DNA of 53,890 nt from Purshia tridentata (Eukaryota > Streptophyta > Magnoliopsida > Rosales > Rosaceae). The notes under the pieces were generated by a model. That model searched no databases, had not been told where the DNA came from, and saw only the letters and a program-made list of their open reading frames with translations. Below are positions 21,428 to 33,857 of the stretch, one piece after another. The stretch is taken from positions 1-53,890 of the forward strand of contig QANT01006154.1 in the NCBI GenBank assembly GCA_003254885.1, written 5' to 3'. A program made the translations under genes and the position numbers. How positions within the stretch are numbered: the stretch's first letter is position 1; each line of letters starts with the position of its first letter.

Positions 21428-24400
21428 ATGGGAGAGAGAATCCCCCCTGGGAGTTACTTCCAGTACCCACCTCCTGGAGTCCCTGCTTCTCCACACAGGT
21501 CTTCTCTCCCTGTGGATCGAGAAAGGTCAGTCCAGCGCTTAAATTTAATGTTTCATCTGTTAATTCTATCTCCTTTTGGTTTCTTTTATGGGTTTTTAGT
21601 GATATGTGTAGTTGGTGCTTCCATACTTGATGTTTGCTGTCGGTGGGTCAGGGCGATTTTGCATTAATTTTCAGGAATACTTAATCTTTTTTTTTTTTAC
21701 TTGCTCAGTTTGATATTCTTCTTAGAATTGTATGCATTTTATTTTTCAAGAATTGATGTGCTTGTCACATATATGTGTCTGTTCTATGCTTTTCTGTTGT
21801 ATTTGGGTTTCATTTTCTAATCCTTCATTTGTTACCTTTGGTGGGATTGTGATAGTATTGTGCCGGGAATTTCGAATGCTTGATTATGCTCTATGAGTTT
21901 TGGAAATCATTTATTCATGGTCAATTTCTATTAAATTAGACAATTTCTGTGAAATGCCATAAAATTAGATCAAATGGTCGATTTATTTTACTGGTCAATT
22001 AAAAATATCATTTTTTCGTAGATATATTTGGGAGATTGTTTCTGCAGGCATTTCAGACTTTCTTTGAAATTAGACGATATTTCTGAAATTCGATGACAAG
22101 GAAAAAAAAGACTGTTTCTGAAATGCCATAAATGGTCAATTTCTTTTACCGTTCAAGAAAAAAATGGAAATGGAACAAAGTAATTCCTCAGGCACTTGTT
22201 AACATGGGTAAGTTTTGAAGAGCGAATAAATCCTGGTCTAATTTGGGTGCTTGCATATTGGGATGAAACGACAAAAGTTTGCATTTCACTTTATTTGAAC
22301 TGCTTTGAAATCGTGTTATGGTGCTACTATTTCCAAATATTGATTGGAAGCTTATAATAAAGAAGCACTCTTTCTTCAGCGGGAATATGCTACTTAGTGG
22401 CAAACTCTTTTTGGCATAGCAGGTGAGGCTGATTTTGCAGCGTATTGTCATGCTCACCTGCTTTGTCTCTGATCTTTTAAGTAGGAAAGAGAAGACAGAA
22501 AGAAGAGGTAAAAATTCAAAGAAGAGGCATCCAAGAGACTTTCTAGTTGCCAAGTTGGAACTCAAACTGTTCTAGTATTTGAAGATCACTGCTGTTGATA
22601 GTTGTGCATTTTGCTGTTATTGTGTCACATATTCCCCTATGGCCCCGCATGTCCATATTTTGCTGTGGGAAAAATGATAATTGAAGACATGAAGAGAATT
22701 TTATGTCCTTCAGTATTTTTGTTTTTGACCAAAACTCGTTTTAACCTGGTTTCAAATTTTTTGGCCTTAAAAGTCCTTATTTACTTTTGCATATCAACAT
22801 TGTTTTTATTTGTGCCCTTTTAAGTTTTCATAATTTGAAGGATATATCAAACTGATCCGCTTCCTATGTTATGATTTCAATTTTGTTGTAAAATTGCTAC
22901 ATGTGGGATGTGGAGTAGGGAATTGACCATTGAAATATATGGGACTACCATTTGGAGGGAATCCACAAGTATTTTTTTTTATAAATTTTTTTTTTTGGGG
23001 ATCTACAGGTGTAGAAGAGATGGAAGGTTGGAAGAAAGCTTTGGTATCAAGGGACGATAGGTTTACTCTAATTCAATCAGCTTTGAGCAGTGATCTGATT
23101 TATTATTTGTCACTCTTTAGAATTCCAAAAAAAGTGGCAATAAGGTAAAAAGGAATTGATGAAGAATTTTTCTTGTGATGTGTGGACAAAGGGATGAAGG
23201 AGCATTTAATTTGTTGGGATATAGTGTTTAGGATGAAAGAAAAAGATGGTTTAGGGGAAGTTGGTAAAAAGGAATGAGACTTCGCTAATGGTTATGGAGA
23301 TTTTCTTTGGAGATGGATTTATGGCATGATCTCATTAGAAACAAATTCAATGGACAGGATTCCAAGTTAGTGGTTAGGGGTTCAAGTCTTAATTCCTTTG
23401 TGTCTTGTTAGTTCGAGGTGGGAAATGTAGAAAGGTTGTTTATATTGGAAAAAAATTCATTTGGTGGGTGAGGGGGGGGGTGTGGGGGGAGTTTTTTCTT
23501 TTTATTTAGACATTTCATTTAAAAAAAAAAATTTCATAATGTTCCTATTTGTATCTTCAATTTCTAGCTAGTTTGGAGTTTGGTTTTCACAAAATTTAAA
23601 TTACTGAAGTTGCATAACTTTATTCTTTGCTCTCCTTAGAAAATATCACTTGATTCCGTCTAGACCTGAAATGAGGATTTGGAAGTTGTAGTTTTTACAA
23701 GTCCATTGCGGGGAAATTGTATGACAACCCATCTCTTTCTCATTTCTACCTGTTTTCTATGATTTGGAAGGCTAAGATATGAGTTCTTGGTTGGATGATT
23801 GCTTGTGGTAAGGTTAACAGTATGGTCCAAAGGAAAAATAACTAATGCTAATCTTTCTCCTCACTGGTGTTTAATGTGCAAGGGTGGCAGAAAATACTGA
23901 TCGCTTGTTTCTTCATTGCCCAATTGTGTTAGATTTGTGGTGGTCATTGTTCAAGGAAGCTAATTTGAGTTGGGTTTTTTCCAGCATCTTCTGCTTTTGG
24001 AAAAGCTTAAGGTTTTTAGGAAGGCAGATGGAGTTATGATGGTTTTTGGGTGATGATTTTGTGATAAAAAGAAATAGGAGGATTTTTTAATAGTTATTTA
24101 TGGGAGGGAGAGAGTGGAGGTCTTTCGGGACAAATTTCAATTTTGGTCTTCTTTATGGGCTTCAGTCTCTTCAGAGTTTAGGGAAATTCCTTTTGGTTTT
24201 TTGCTACATTTTACTGATTTTAGGGCTGCTGTTATGTAGCAGGCAGTTTTAGTCATGCTAGTGCTCTTCACTCAATAACCATAAAGGAAAAATATTAAAA
24301 TTGCCTCATTAGACCTTCTTGCATGCACATATTACTTTGTGCATACAAGTGAAGATTTTTTAGCATGTTGCTCATGCCCTTGGAAATCATGGGTAGTTTC

Positions 24401-27400
24401 CAAAAAAACTTAAATTTGAATTTGTAAAAACAGGAGTTTAAAGCACAACAAGGTCAGGATGTCTGCATATAACTGTGAATATTCTGTTCTAAAATCATTA
24501 ATTTAATTTGTACTTTTTGAACGCTAACCTAGTAGGAAACATTTTCATGCTACTGCTTTTTGGAGCATGCTAGGAATTGACACATGATTTTACTGGTATA
24601 ATGGCAGATATTTGGCTGAACTGCTGGCAGAGAAGCAAAAGTTGGGACCATTCTTGCAAGTTTTGCCCCTATGTAGCAGACTTCTAAATCACGGTTAATA
24701 AAATCTTTTGCCCCTATGTAGCAGACTTCTAGTTTTATGTCTCATTAAATCTTGTCCTTTCTTGTGAACTAACAACATTCTTTTTTAGCTGGAAAAGTTT
24801 TGGCTGACCTTTTTCTAATGAAATAAAATAACTTCTACTCAATAAAAAAAAGGTTTGGCTAAAATATGATCAAGTTATTGTCTAATTATGGTGCCATGCA
24901 TGTGGTACAACTAGTGATACCAAATGTCTGACCAAAAGAACAATTTAGAAAGAACACTAGAGTAAAGATGTCTTGTTCCTGGATGATCAAGCTGTAAATT
25001 ATCTTATACCTTGTCCTTGAAAAGGGGCTTTGGGTGTTTAACTGCAATTTATTTGCAATACGAACATCTATTGGAAAAATTTAGTGTCTGTGCCCTCTTA
25101 TACTCAATGTTAAATGTGCTGGTTGGGAACTGCATTTTCTTGTAAAATGCTTAGCCATGTGTAGGACACACTGTAAACCTTCTGATGTTTTGTGTTATGT
25201 GCTCAAGCATAATTTGTTCTTTAATGTCACTGCAGAGATCAGACGGGTATCAGTCTTCAATCAAACTCTTGCAGATCATGAAAGACTTGAGCATGAGAGT
25301 CCATTTAGGTCATTAAGTCAACCTGCGAATGGCAGACCAATGGATTTGGAGGGATGGCCAGTCATGCAAATGGAGGTTATTTTCTGCTTCTGCTATTAAT
25401 TAAAACTAATAAAGAAGACCTTCAAATGACGAAATATAAATACCGAGATGTCTCTTAGAGATGACTTCTCATGAAATTTGGGCTAGAGTACAGAATAGAG
25501 TTATACTATTTGTAGTCGATGCTTATTTTGTATTTTGACGTTCTGTTTTCCATTGTTGTTGTTGCTTGAGTTTATTTATCACTGCTTATTTGTTATCAAG
25601 AGTTCTAAAAGCTTATAAGGGGTATTCATTACCTATTCATATTTGCCTGCATTCATGACAGTATTACTTTATCATTTGGCAGGATGTAATGTAATATCAG
25701 GATGAAATGTGTGTAATGTAATATGAGAGCTTCTATCTATTTATTTATCTTTTTATACGTTTAACAAGCCTGTAGGACTGTATGACACAGCCATAATCCA
25801 GTTTGTAATGTTTGGTGGCCCCATCCTAACCAAATTCTAATATGATACTATTGATTCCGCTCGACCATTTTTAGTTCAAGCACCTGCTGCATATAGTTCC
25901 ATTCGTTTGACCATGTAGGGGAGAATAATGGGGCAAGTACTTACCCCCTTACGCAAACGCATGTACATGCATGCACACATGCTCATGACTGAAAAAACAC
26001 ATTCTTGCATGGAGTATGACCTAAGCTTTTCAGAAGCTTGGTGGGAAGACATGGTCTGGGTATTTCTTCTGTCTTGTGTGGTTGTATGTGTGAACCTTCA
26101 TTAATGATAAATTGCCTCCTGTAGGAAAATGGATATATCCCGAGAATGGCCCCATTTCAAGCTCCCCCAATGGGTTGGCCTGGGGTGCAAGGAATTCCAA
26201 CCACTCCTATTGTAAAGAGAGTTATTAGGCTTGACGTTCCGGTGGACAAATATCCACATGTAAGCAAGGGGTTTTTGATTTATGTATAGTTGATTTTGAT
26301 CCTTTCCTCTTAGTTAGCAATTTTTGACTCCAAGCTTGGCAGTACAATTTTGTTGGCCGAATTTTGGGGCCACGTGGAAACTCCCTAAAAAGAGTTGAAG
26401 CCATGACAGAGTGTAGGGTGTACATCCGAGGCCGGGGCTCTGTGAAGGATTCTGTAAAGGTATCATTAATCTTTTTCTTTGTTCTCTACAACAAATTACT
26501 TGGCATGACAATGTAATTAGGTTGAAGCATTTTAGTTGGCATGGTTTAATAAAGTTTAAGTCATAATTTTCTCAGCTAAAATCTTTTAAGAGGCACCAAT
26601 ACACTTATGCTACAAAATATATTGTTGTTTTCTGATTGTATGTTAGGGATTGGCTCATTATAATTATTTCATAGGTATGTTTTTGTCCCATTTACCTCTT
26701 TATGTAATCTTCTAATAAGGAATTGTTAAATTGTAGGTGATGCCACAAATAGCACTTGTACACGTTCATCTAGTGGTGATGTGCGCTTCCTTTTACATAT
26801 TTATGTGAACTATGCTCTCAAATTTTCAAACATTAGAGTCCTAATTAATCAATTAGCTTTGACAAAAAAAAAAAAACTCAATTAGCAATTTAGAACAAAT
26901 TTCTTATTTTAATCAAAGTTCTATGGTATTACATACATTGGATTTGTTGTCTTGGTAGGTTAACAATAATCCTGCATGTTGCATTACCCAATGTTATTAT
27001 GTTCTGGACTAGGAGAGGGGGAGAGGTTCAAGGCTTAGTTGAATTGTGATGGCGTAATAAATAATTTATTTTTTTAATATAAAATATAATTATTAAAAGT
27101 TATCATGGCGAGATAAATATTGTTATTATCTTTAAAAAATGAAAGTTCTGACCAAATATGTTACTTTTATTACAAAACATCAACCATAAGTTGATGTACT
27201 TCACTTTGGTGAGCACTCCACTATTTAATGCATAGTTTTATTATGTAAATTTTGTCTTACAAAAGAACAACCATATTTAAATTAGATTTGCTTTCTAAAT
27301 ATTAGCAGGTTTGATTATTTTTTAGAATTATATATTTTTTTTGAACCCTAAATAGCAGATAGTTTCGCTTTTTGGAATCTCTGGATCCTCAATTTTCACT

Positions 27401-29769
27401 GCCTGCCTACTTGTATATCTTTTGTTACTAAACTTACATTCTACATATTTAGCCCTAGATGACTTATCTTACAGCCTTTTTCATTTTCTCTTTATCTTTA
27501 GTTTGGCATTTACCCTTGTCGGCGTTCCATCAATCAAAACAATAAAATGGGAAAAGACATAGTTTTATTGTTGTCTTGATTGTTCATTTATAATCAAGGC
27601 AAAATTATGACTGTGTTTATTTCTGATGTAAGCCTACTCTAATTGGATATTTGCTCGTCTAAGTCACAGCTCTATCACATGTGTAATTTATCAACTTCAT
27701 ATATCTATTTGTTTTCCCTCTCCTTTTCTAAGGTCCACCGTATTATATCCCTAGGTACCTTGTCATAAGCTTTTTCCAAATATCATGGGAATATCTTTCT
27801 TCTTCTATATATTTCTCCATTAGTTTCTCACTAAATAAATAGGTTACATTGTTGATCTCCATGGCCAGAATCCAAATTGATTTTAATATGATTGCTTCAG
27901 GTCTTGGTCGAAATTGACTTGTAAAAAAAACAGAGTTGATAGTGTGATTCCAATCTAATTCTGGGGTTGTTTGTACAACTTTGGATATCCCATTTAGTCT
28001 AAGGCTGGTATGGAACTTCCCAGAAGAATCAACCAAAAGGCTCCACGTGAACCAAAAAGACTCTGCAAGCCAAAATGCTTAAGGACCCCAAATGGGACTT
28101 CCACATTCTCAAAACATCTATGGTTTCTTTCCCTCCATATATATGTACTAGACTTAGCACCCATACTAATTTTTTCGTTATTTGCATGTTTGTATTTTCC
28201 ATGCTTTCATCTTTTCTCCTTTTGTTTTTACTACAGTTTGGACGTCTTCATCCCATTACCAAGCTTCCTTAGATAAAGGTCTGCTTCCTTTTAACTCTCC
28301 AAGAACCTCTTTTGATATTCTTCAGACCCATTCAGCCGACCTATTCCACATTACATTCGTTTCATCCACAAATGCCATGGTGCTTCTTGTAACATTTTAT
28401 TCTGGAATAGTTCTAACTTTTCTCCTTTTGAATTCCATTGTCCAGTTCGTGGACTTCAAATACCCTTTCTCTTCTTCATAGGACCTTTAATTTCATATCA
28501 TCAATCTATGTTGTGATGTTAAGCTGCCTCCTGGTGTAACCTGACGATCTTTGTAGGTTAGTCAATCTGACCATTTTGATTTTTATGTGGTCAACTTTTG
28601 AAGTAGTCATGGTTCATCTCTCTTTTCAATTAGGTATTCCCAGTGATAAGATCATACACCACCGTTAAGTCTAGGGTAGCCTCCCTAGCATGATTCCTAA
28701 CTCCAAATTCTTGTTCTCCATGTGCCGTGTCTGAACCTCCCCAGTCCTATGAATACTTTCTCTCTTTCGTGTGTTCCTGGAATTACACCCTCCATCTATT
28801 CATTTAATTGTAGCTTATCACTGTCATCTAGTCCGGTTTGGCGGTGCAGACACTGTCCGGGACAATTGTGATTAATATTATGTATGGTTATAAAATGACC
28901 CAGAATGACGTGTAGAGGTGATTAGGAGATAACTATAATATATAATATAGCTCTGAGGAGAAACCCAATCTTTTATCGACGGCTAGGAGATTTATAGTGT
29001 TTACCCTTTCATATGACTATAGTAATCATATGACTTAGGTTTTACCTGGTTATTTCTAAAGAACTTATGTTGAATTCAACAGCTTGGCTAAGCTCTATGG
29101 TCAAATGTCTAACACATAAACTAGTATCTTTATTATTTTTGGTGCCAACATTTGAATGACAATGAAGTGGGCCTTTTCGGAATGGCACTGCATGCTAAAA
29201 ATGAAAGTTTGAGTATTGATTTGCAAACACTGTTTATTATGGTTATAGTTTTGCAAATTTTGTTAGGAGTTATTTTGTTTGAAAATAGTCATGGTTCCTG
29301 ATTGTGGTCTCATTTTCTTTTACTTTATTTGGCTGCTTGCATATTTTACCTTCTTCTGATTCTCATGATGAACCACGTAATACTTTACCTCTAGGAAGAG
29401 AAATTAAAAGAAAAGCCTGGATATGAACATCTTAATGAGCCGTTGCATGTGTTAGTGGAGGCTGAATTTCCAGAAGATATAATCAATGCGCGCTTGGATC
29501 ATGCAGTGGCAGTACTAGAGAACCTTCTGAAGCCCGTGGTATGAATTAAATTTTTCGTCGTTGAGTTCTTGTTCATTTTCTTTGGACAACTTGTAACCTA
29601 TCTCTTGCAGGATGAGTCCTTTGATCACTATAAGAAGCAACAACTAAGGGAATTGGCTATGCTCAATGGTACATTAAGGGAAGAGAGCCTGAGTATGAGT
29701 CCGAGTATAAGTCCAAGCATGTCGCCCTTTAACAGTACAGGAATGAAACGAGCCAAAACTGGAAGATAA
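21428..29769 (+). CDS. STAR-type KH-domain RNA-binding protein (At1g09660-like), 7 coding exons
   Basis: Exons: 21428-21525, 24608-24693, 25236-25375, 26125-26259, 26343-26459, 29395-29538, 29611-29769; the sum is 879 nt, 292 residues, uninterrupted. The protein belongs to the plant quaking/STAR-like family that binds RNA through one KH domain and a QUA2-like extension. The N-terminus [17 protein letters not shown] is characteristic. A QUA1-like dimerisation helix ([17 protein letters not shown]) covers about residues 33-62. The KH domain starts near [15 protein letters not shown], with the GxxG loop GPRG at 162-165 and IRGRGSVKD after it. The C-terminus is Ser/Pro-rich ([12 protein letters not shown]) and ends KRAKTGR, a possible nuclear signal. 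Introns 1 (3.1 kb) and 5 (2.9 kb) have been enlarged by LINE remnants. The gene diverges from UPF3. Confidence 0.93.
22930..24250 (+). mobile_element. LINE remnant in KH-gene intron 1
   Basis: The plus strand carries a broken plant L1-type reverse transcriptase tail: [10 protein letters not shown], then [20 protein letters not shown] and [11 protein letters not shown], followed across frameshifts by the Trp-rich WLWRFP-like region and the zinc-binding tail ([13 protein letters not shown] and onward). Many stops and indels show it is inactive. It has the same orientation as the host gene and accounts for much of the intron's length. Confidence 0.82.
24661..24731 (+). repeat. 26-bp direct repeat spanning a KH-gene splice donor
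   Basis: The last part of exon 2 (24661-24686, encoding VLPLCSRLL) is repeated exactly at 24706-24731, inside intron 2, offset 45 bp. The real donor (GTTAAT at 24694) lies between the copies. The second copy is out of the reading path, because retaining the intron gives an immediate stop (CAC GGT TAA). Confidence 0.9.
27720..28860 (-). mobile_element. LINE remnant, antisense in KH-gene intron 5
   Basis: The minus strand reads, from high to low coordinate, a decayed endonuclease part ([28 protein letters not shown]) and then reverse-transcriptase motifs in broken frames: a GDIQ-C-N-RGI-type segment, a [11 protein letters not shown] segment (family form GFMPGRSTxEAI) and [15 protein letters not shown]. 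Frameshifts and stops are frequent. It is inserted opposite to the host gene. Confidence 0.8.
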
Positions 29770-31190
29770 CTCCTATAAGTATGCTGATGATTAATAACTG
29801 TTTAATTAAACAGTAGGCTCTGACTTGCTGAAGACGCCAAGGAATGAATGTTGATAATGTCGACTGCCAGAACCTCGGGAGGCATATGTTAACAAGCCGA
29901 CAGTTGGATTAATTTTGGAATCTTTTGTTTGACGTCTCAGATGGATCAACCGCTTCTTTTCTCTGCAAAATGCTTCTACATCCAGTATGATATTCTTTCA
30001 TGTGTTATCCCTTAGAACATCAAACACATTATTCAGTTACTGTAACTTATAGCCTCTAGCTTATAGGCTCTCGTTTGATTAGTCTGATCTGCCAGTTGCT
30101 TGTACTTGCAGAATCCTTGCACGGACGATTTTAGTGTTATGTTACATAACTTATATGCTTACATGCTCATCATAAAAATAAAAATATTTGTTTCAAACCC
30201 GATTTTGGTTTTGCCGTTTTTTCGCTTGTATATGGCAGTTACACTGTTAGTTTGTTTCTATGACAGTCCTGTTAACCTGTTGTGAGGGATGGCGGTGGTT
30301 GTGTTTTTACAGGTAAATCTCATGGATGTCGCGACTCATCTCTGAAACTTGAAGGGTCTTCAATTTTTACTCAACATCGCAATTTTTTCATGCACATAGG
30401 AGTGCATTGTATACACTGTCCGAATGCTAACTGCACATGCAAATTGTATACTGTTGGAAACTGAAGGCACACATTGTCATGCGTACTCCTACGTGCATAG
30501 AACTAACCATAATAACCATCTTGATATTGTAAATCTTCGATTCTCCAGCTGCCAAGACTTATGAATGGTTCATGCTCTTTGGTTGTGCACCTGTGTTTAG
30601 TTTAGTACTTTCTCGGAGGTGCTTCTGCCTAAGCGAGCTGGCTGAATTTGAACTTTTAAAAATTTATTTATTTATTTTGGGTCCAAAACACTTACAATTA
30701 CACTTCTCCATGGTGCTAAAAAAGGGGAATTCCTAAGGCTACTATCAGTTCAAGAACCTCAATTGAAATGATCATTCCAAAAGTAATGGCCAAATGGTTA
30801 AACAGTTGGGTAAACTCTGCTAAAATACACATCCTCTATTGCTTAAAAATGAGATTTGTGTGCTGGTATAATTCGAAAGTAATCAAATATATCTACATGA
30901 TAAATATTTGGCCCAAAGCTGCCTAATCATGGAAAAGAGAAAACATGAATCTAATGTGCAGCTAAATAATTTGAAAGTAATCAATTACATCTGTAAGATA
31001 AATATTTACTCCAAATCTTGTAATATCAAAACTTTTCCAAAAGTAAACACTCATAATGGAAATCATAAACAGATCACCCTGGAAGAGAGAGAAAAGAAAC
31101 AGCTTTAAACCCTTTAGAACTGATCCTATTAAAACAATCACCTTTCTGTCACTTTTTTATGGTAATAGGAATATCAGTCTCCAAAATCTA
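29770..31190. other. KH-gene 3' UTR and intergenic DNA
   Basis: The 3' UTR of the KH gene probably covers the first few hundred bases. No further gene or clear repeat is seen. Confidence 0.5.
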
Positions 31191-31194
31191 CGCC

Positions 31195-31525
31195 CAATAC
31201 TTTTCCAATTGAGAGACGCATCCTGAACTGCCAAATTGTGCTGACCATCATTTTTCAAATAACCTTCGGACTGAACCTTAAATTGTTTAACCCCAAAAAG
31301 AAAACCCTTAAAATTGTTAATGATTAAAATTTTAAAATAGGTGCATAAAGCAGTAGAGCTCATGCCAAATTCAGAGAGACATCTTGGACTGCAAATTTTG
31401 CTGACCATTTCAAAAGCTTCAGAATGAACCCTTAAATTGTTCGACCCGAAAAAAAAAGAAAAAATTAAATTGTTAACCATCAAATTTTTAAATAGTTGCA
31501 TAAAACAGTAGAGTTCGTGACCATA
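31195..31525. repeat. Diverged ~165-bp tandem duplication
   Basis: Two head-to-tail copies run from about 31202 and 31369. Shared blocks in order are GAGAGACNCATC, CTGCNAATTNTGCTGACCAT, GAACCNTTAAATTGTT and a TTAAATAGNTGCATAAANCAGTAGAG block. Small indels and substitutions indicate age. I cannot assign it to a known family. Confidence 0.7.
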
Positions 31526-32319
31526 ACAATGATGTCTTAAAAGAAATTATAAATTTCCATATTTACTCAAATGCCAAAGGCTAGGCTTTGCTTTAAAACA
31601 CTCAACCATACTTTTGATGACAGGTCTTACAGGCACAAACACACACAGGGCAGAATGATGGAACGATAATTCTATCAAGCACAAGTGTATCTCATCTTAT
31701 TCATGCCAGCCAATGAAAAGCAGATGGTGTTGATAACTCAAAGTTGCCTCAAAGCATATCAAGATGGCTCTTCTTGGACCAAGCCTCAGACCACTTGTCA
31801 AGACTTTGATGTCATGTCAAACAAACAAGTGAATCGAAATTTCAAGATCATTTATACAAGCTCTAGTTGTGAACCTCAAAACATTCCATACAAAATGGTA
31901 GTATCCTTTCCTTATCTCACATATCATATGAAATCATATTAAGAAAAAAAAAGAAAAAAAGAACGAAAAAGGAAACATTTGAACATATGATTACAATTTT
32001 CACAATCGACAAAAATTATCTAACCTCAATCCACAACACCAAACTGCAATCCTGGTTATCAGGAGAGTGAGATTTTCAAATAGAAAAGCCATTCGAGCCT
32101 GCCAAAATAAAACCAGTATTCTAGTAACTTTTTTAATGGTATTGTGTCTTGTTTTAATATTAATGTACTTATGAAGAAATCATAAAACAAGTACATTTTC
32201 AGGAAACAACATGGAGGAGTGGTATGTAACTCAATTTTTCCATCATTAACATGTATTCTGGACTATGACATGAGATACACAGTCAGTTTTCATATTAAAT
32301 CGGATAAGGTTCAATATAA

Positions 32320-33735
32320 ACCCAGACTGGGAAAATATTTTTTATAATACACTACTAATAATGGCTCTAACTCCTCCCTAAATACACTTTTAGAATTCCC
32401 ATAGTATAACAGAATTTTAGTGTTTCTGTAAGACATGAATGGCTGTTTTCATATTTCTAAGTAGTTCTTAGTAATAGTATTCACCTTATCATATTATAAG
32501 AAACTAAAAAGACTCTTTGACTATTCTTTAAATGCCATGAATGCTTTGTGTCAATCCCTCCTACCTGAAGAAAACTCATCCTCAAGTTTTGAGCTTCAAA
32601 ATACAGTCCCCATTCCAAAAGAAAAGATATTTAGATTATCTGATACCTCCTACATTCTTTGAGACCTTAATTTTTAAATTTTCACAGCTTGAAATAACCT
32701 CATATGAGTCTTCAATTGATCTGCAATATCAATTATCAACTAATCTAAAATTAGGAATCAAATGAAATTCTTCAGTTCTGATGAAAGCAATATGCCCTGA
32801 TCTAATGCCGCACAAAGAATCAACCAGATCCTGTGACTTTTGGGTTGTGTGCTCCTTTTGGTGACTTGAATATTTCACAAATATCTCATGATTCATCCAA
32901 TAAAATCTTCTTCAACCTCAACTCCAATATCTGAATCATCATATTTGTAATTGTCAAAGAATGGTGGTCAATCCCAATCTACAAAACTCTCGTAGCCTCT
33001 CATTAGTTTAGCAAATAATTTTCCAATTCTGCTCTGATATCTCAAATCATATCTTCAGTTCTAGGTCAATTACACTCCTATTGCTCTATATTGGCCTTCA
33101 ATTTTATAGTATAAATTTAGTCTCTTTCATCAACAAGCCTTATGCCTTCGTCAAGTTCATGCATAAAACTAACTACTATCTCTATAATCGAATGTGTTTC
33201 TTTAGCTTGTTCCATACGTTGTTCTTCGACTTTCACTCTGTCCAAACAATTTGCATCCCTTGAGTTGTTTAAAAGTTCTCATGGTCTCTCTCTGTTACTA
33301 CTTTTCCCAGCCATTGACTGCAACAGTCACAAATCTGGAGTGTGGTTCTAGTACCACTTGATGTAAACAAAAAAAAGTTCAATTCCTGTTTTACTTAATC
33401 TCACACAGGAAGTAAAAAGGATAGATGATACTCCAAACACCATCTGAGTCCAATCTCTAAAGGTAGATCAAGGAAAAGCCTGTGGGGTAGTTTAGAACCT
33501 AATAATATCTAAATTTATATTGATCAAGATTGGTTGCTGCTGACAAAGTGGTCTGCCCCTTTTATAATACATTAATAAAGACTCTGACTCCTCTCGAAAA
33601 AATTTTATTATTCCCACAATACATTGATGATTCTTTCCATACAAGTAATTTCTTAGTATTCCAAAACCCAACTTATTACAGTATGAAAATCTAAAGACTC
33701 TTTGTGCCTTGCATCAATAAGGCTTTACTATAGAG
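32320..33735 (-). mobile_element. Decayed LTR retroelement (non-coding remnant)
   Basis: Two related blocks resemble LTRs: about 33362-33735 (5' on the minus strand) and about 32320-32560. Both carry, on the minus strand, a CAAAGAGTCTTT segment, a GGGAAT...GAGGAGT(C/T)AGAG segment and a TATTATAAAA promoter-like stretch in the same order. The upstream block ends TTTACATCA, and after two bases comes TGGTACTAGAACC, close to the TGGTATCAGAGC primer-binding site that pairs with initiator tRNA-Met in many plant elements. The interior (~0.8 kb) has no intact gene. Outer ends and target duplication are not resolved. Confidence 0.55.
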
Positions 33736-33857
33736 GGATCCACACTACATAGAATTTCGCAAACCAATTTTGAAACGAAAGATATAACATTGCACATTGA
33801 AAAGTATAAAATGAAAAGATAGGAGGCATACCTTGACTTTAATTAACTCCAAGTATT

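Noticed and set aside
23375..23405. GGTTCAAGTC-like stretch suggesting a tRNA T-arm
   Set aside because: No matching acceptor, D-arm or anticodon arm around it; it belongs to the LINE remnant.
31157..31501. 114-codon minus-strand frame with an internal repeat
   Set aside because: The internal repeat comes from the DNA tandem duplication (31195-31525), and the peptide resembles nothing known.
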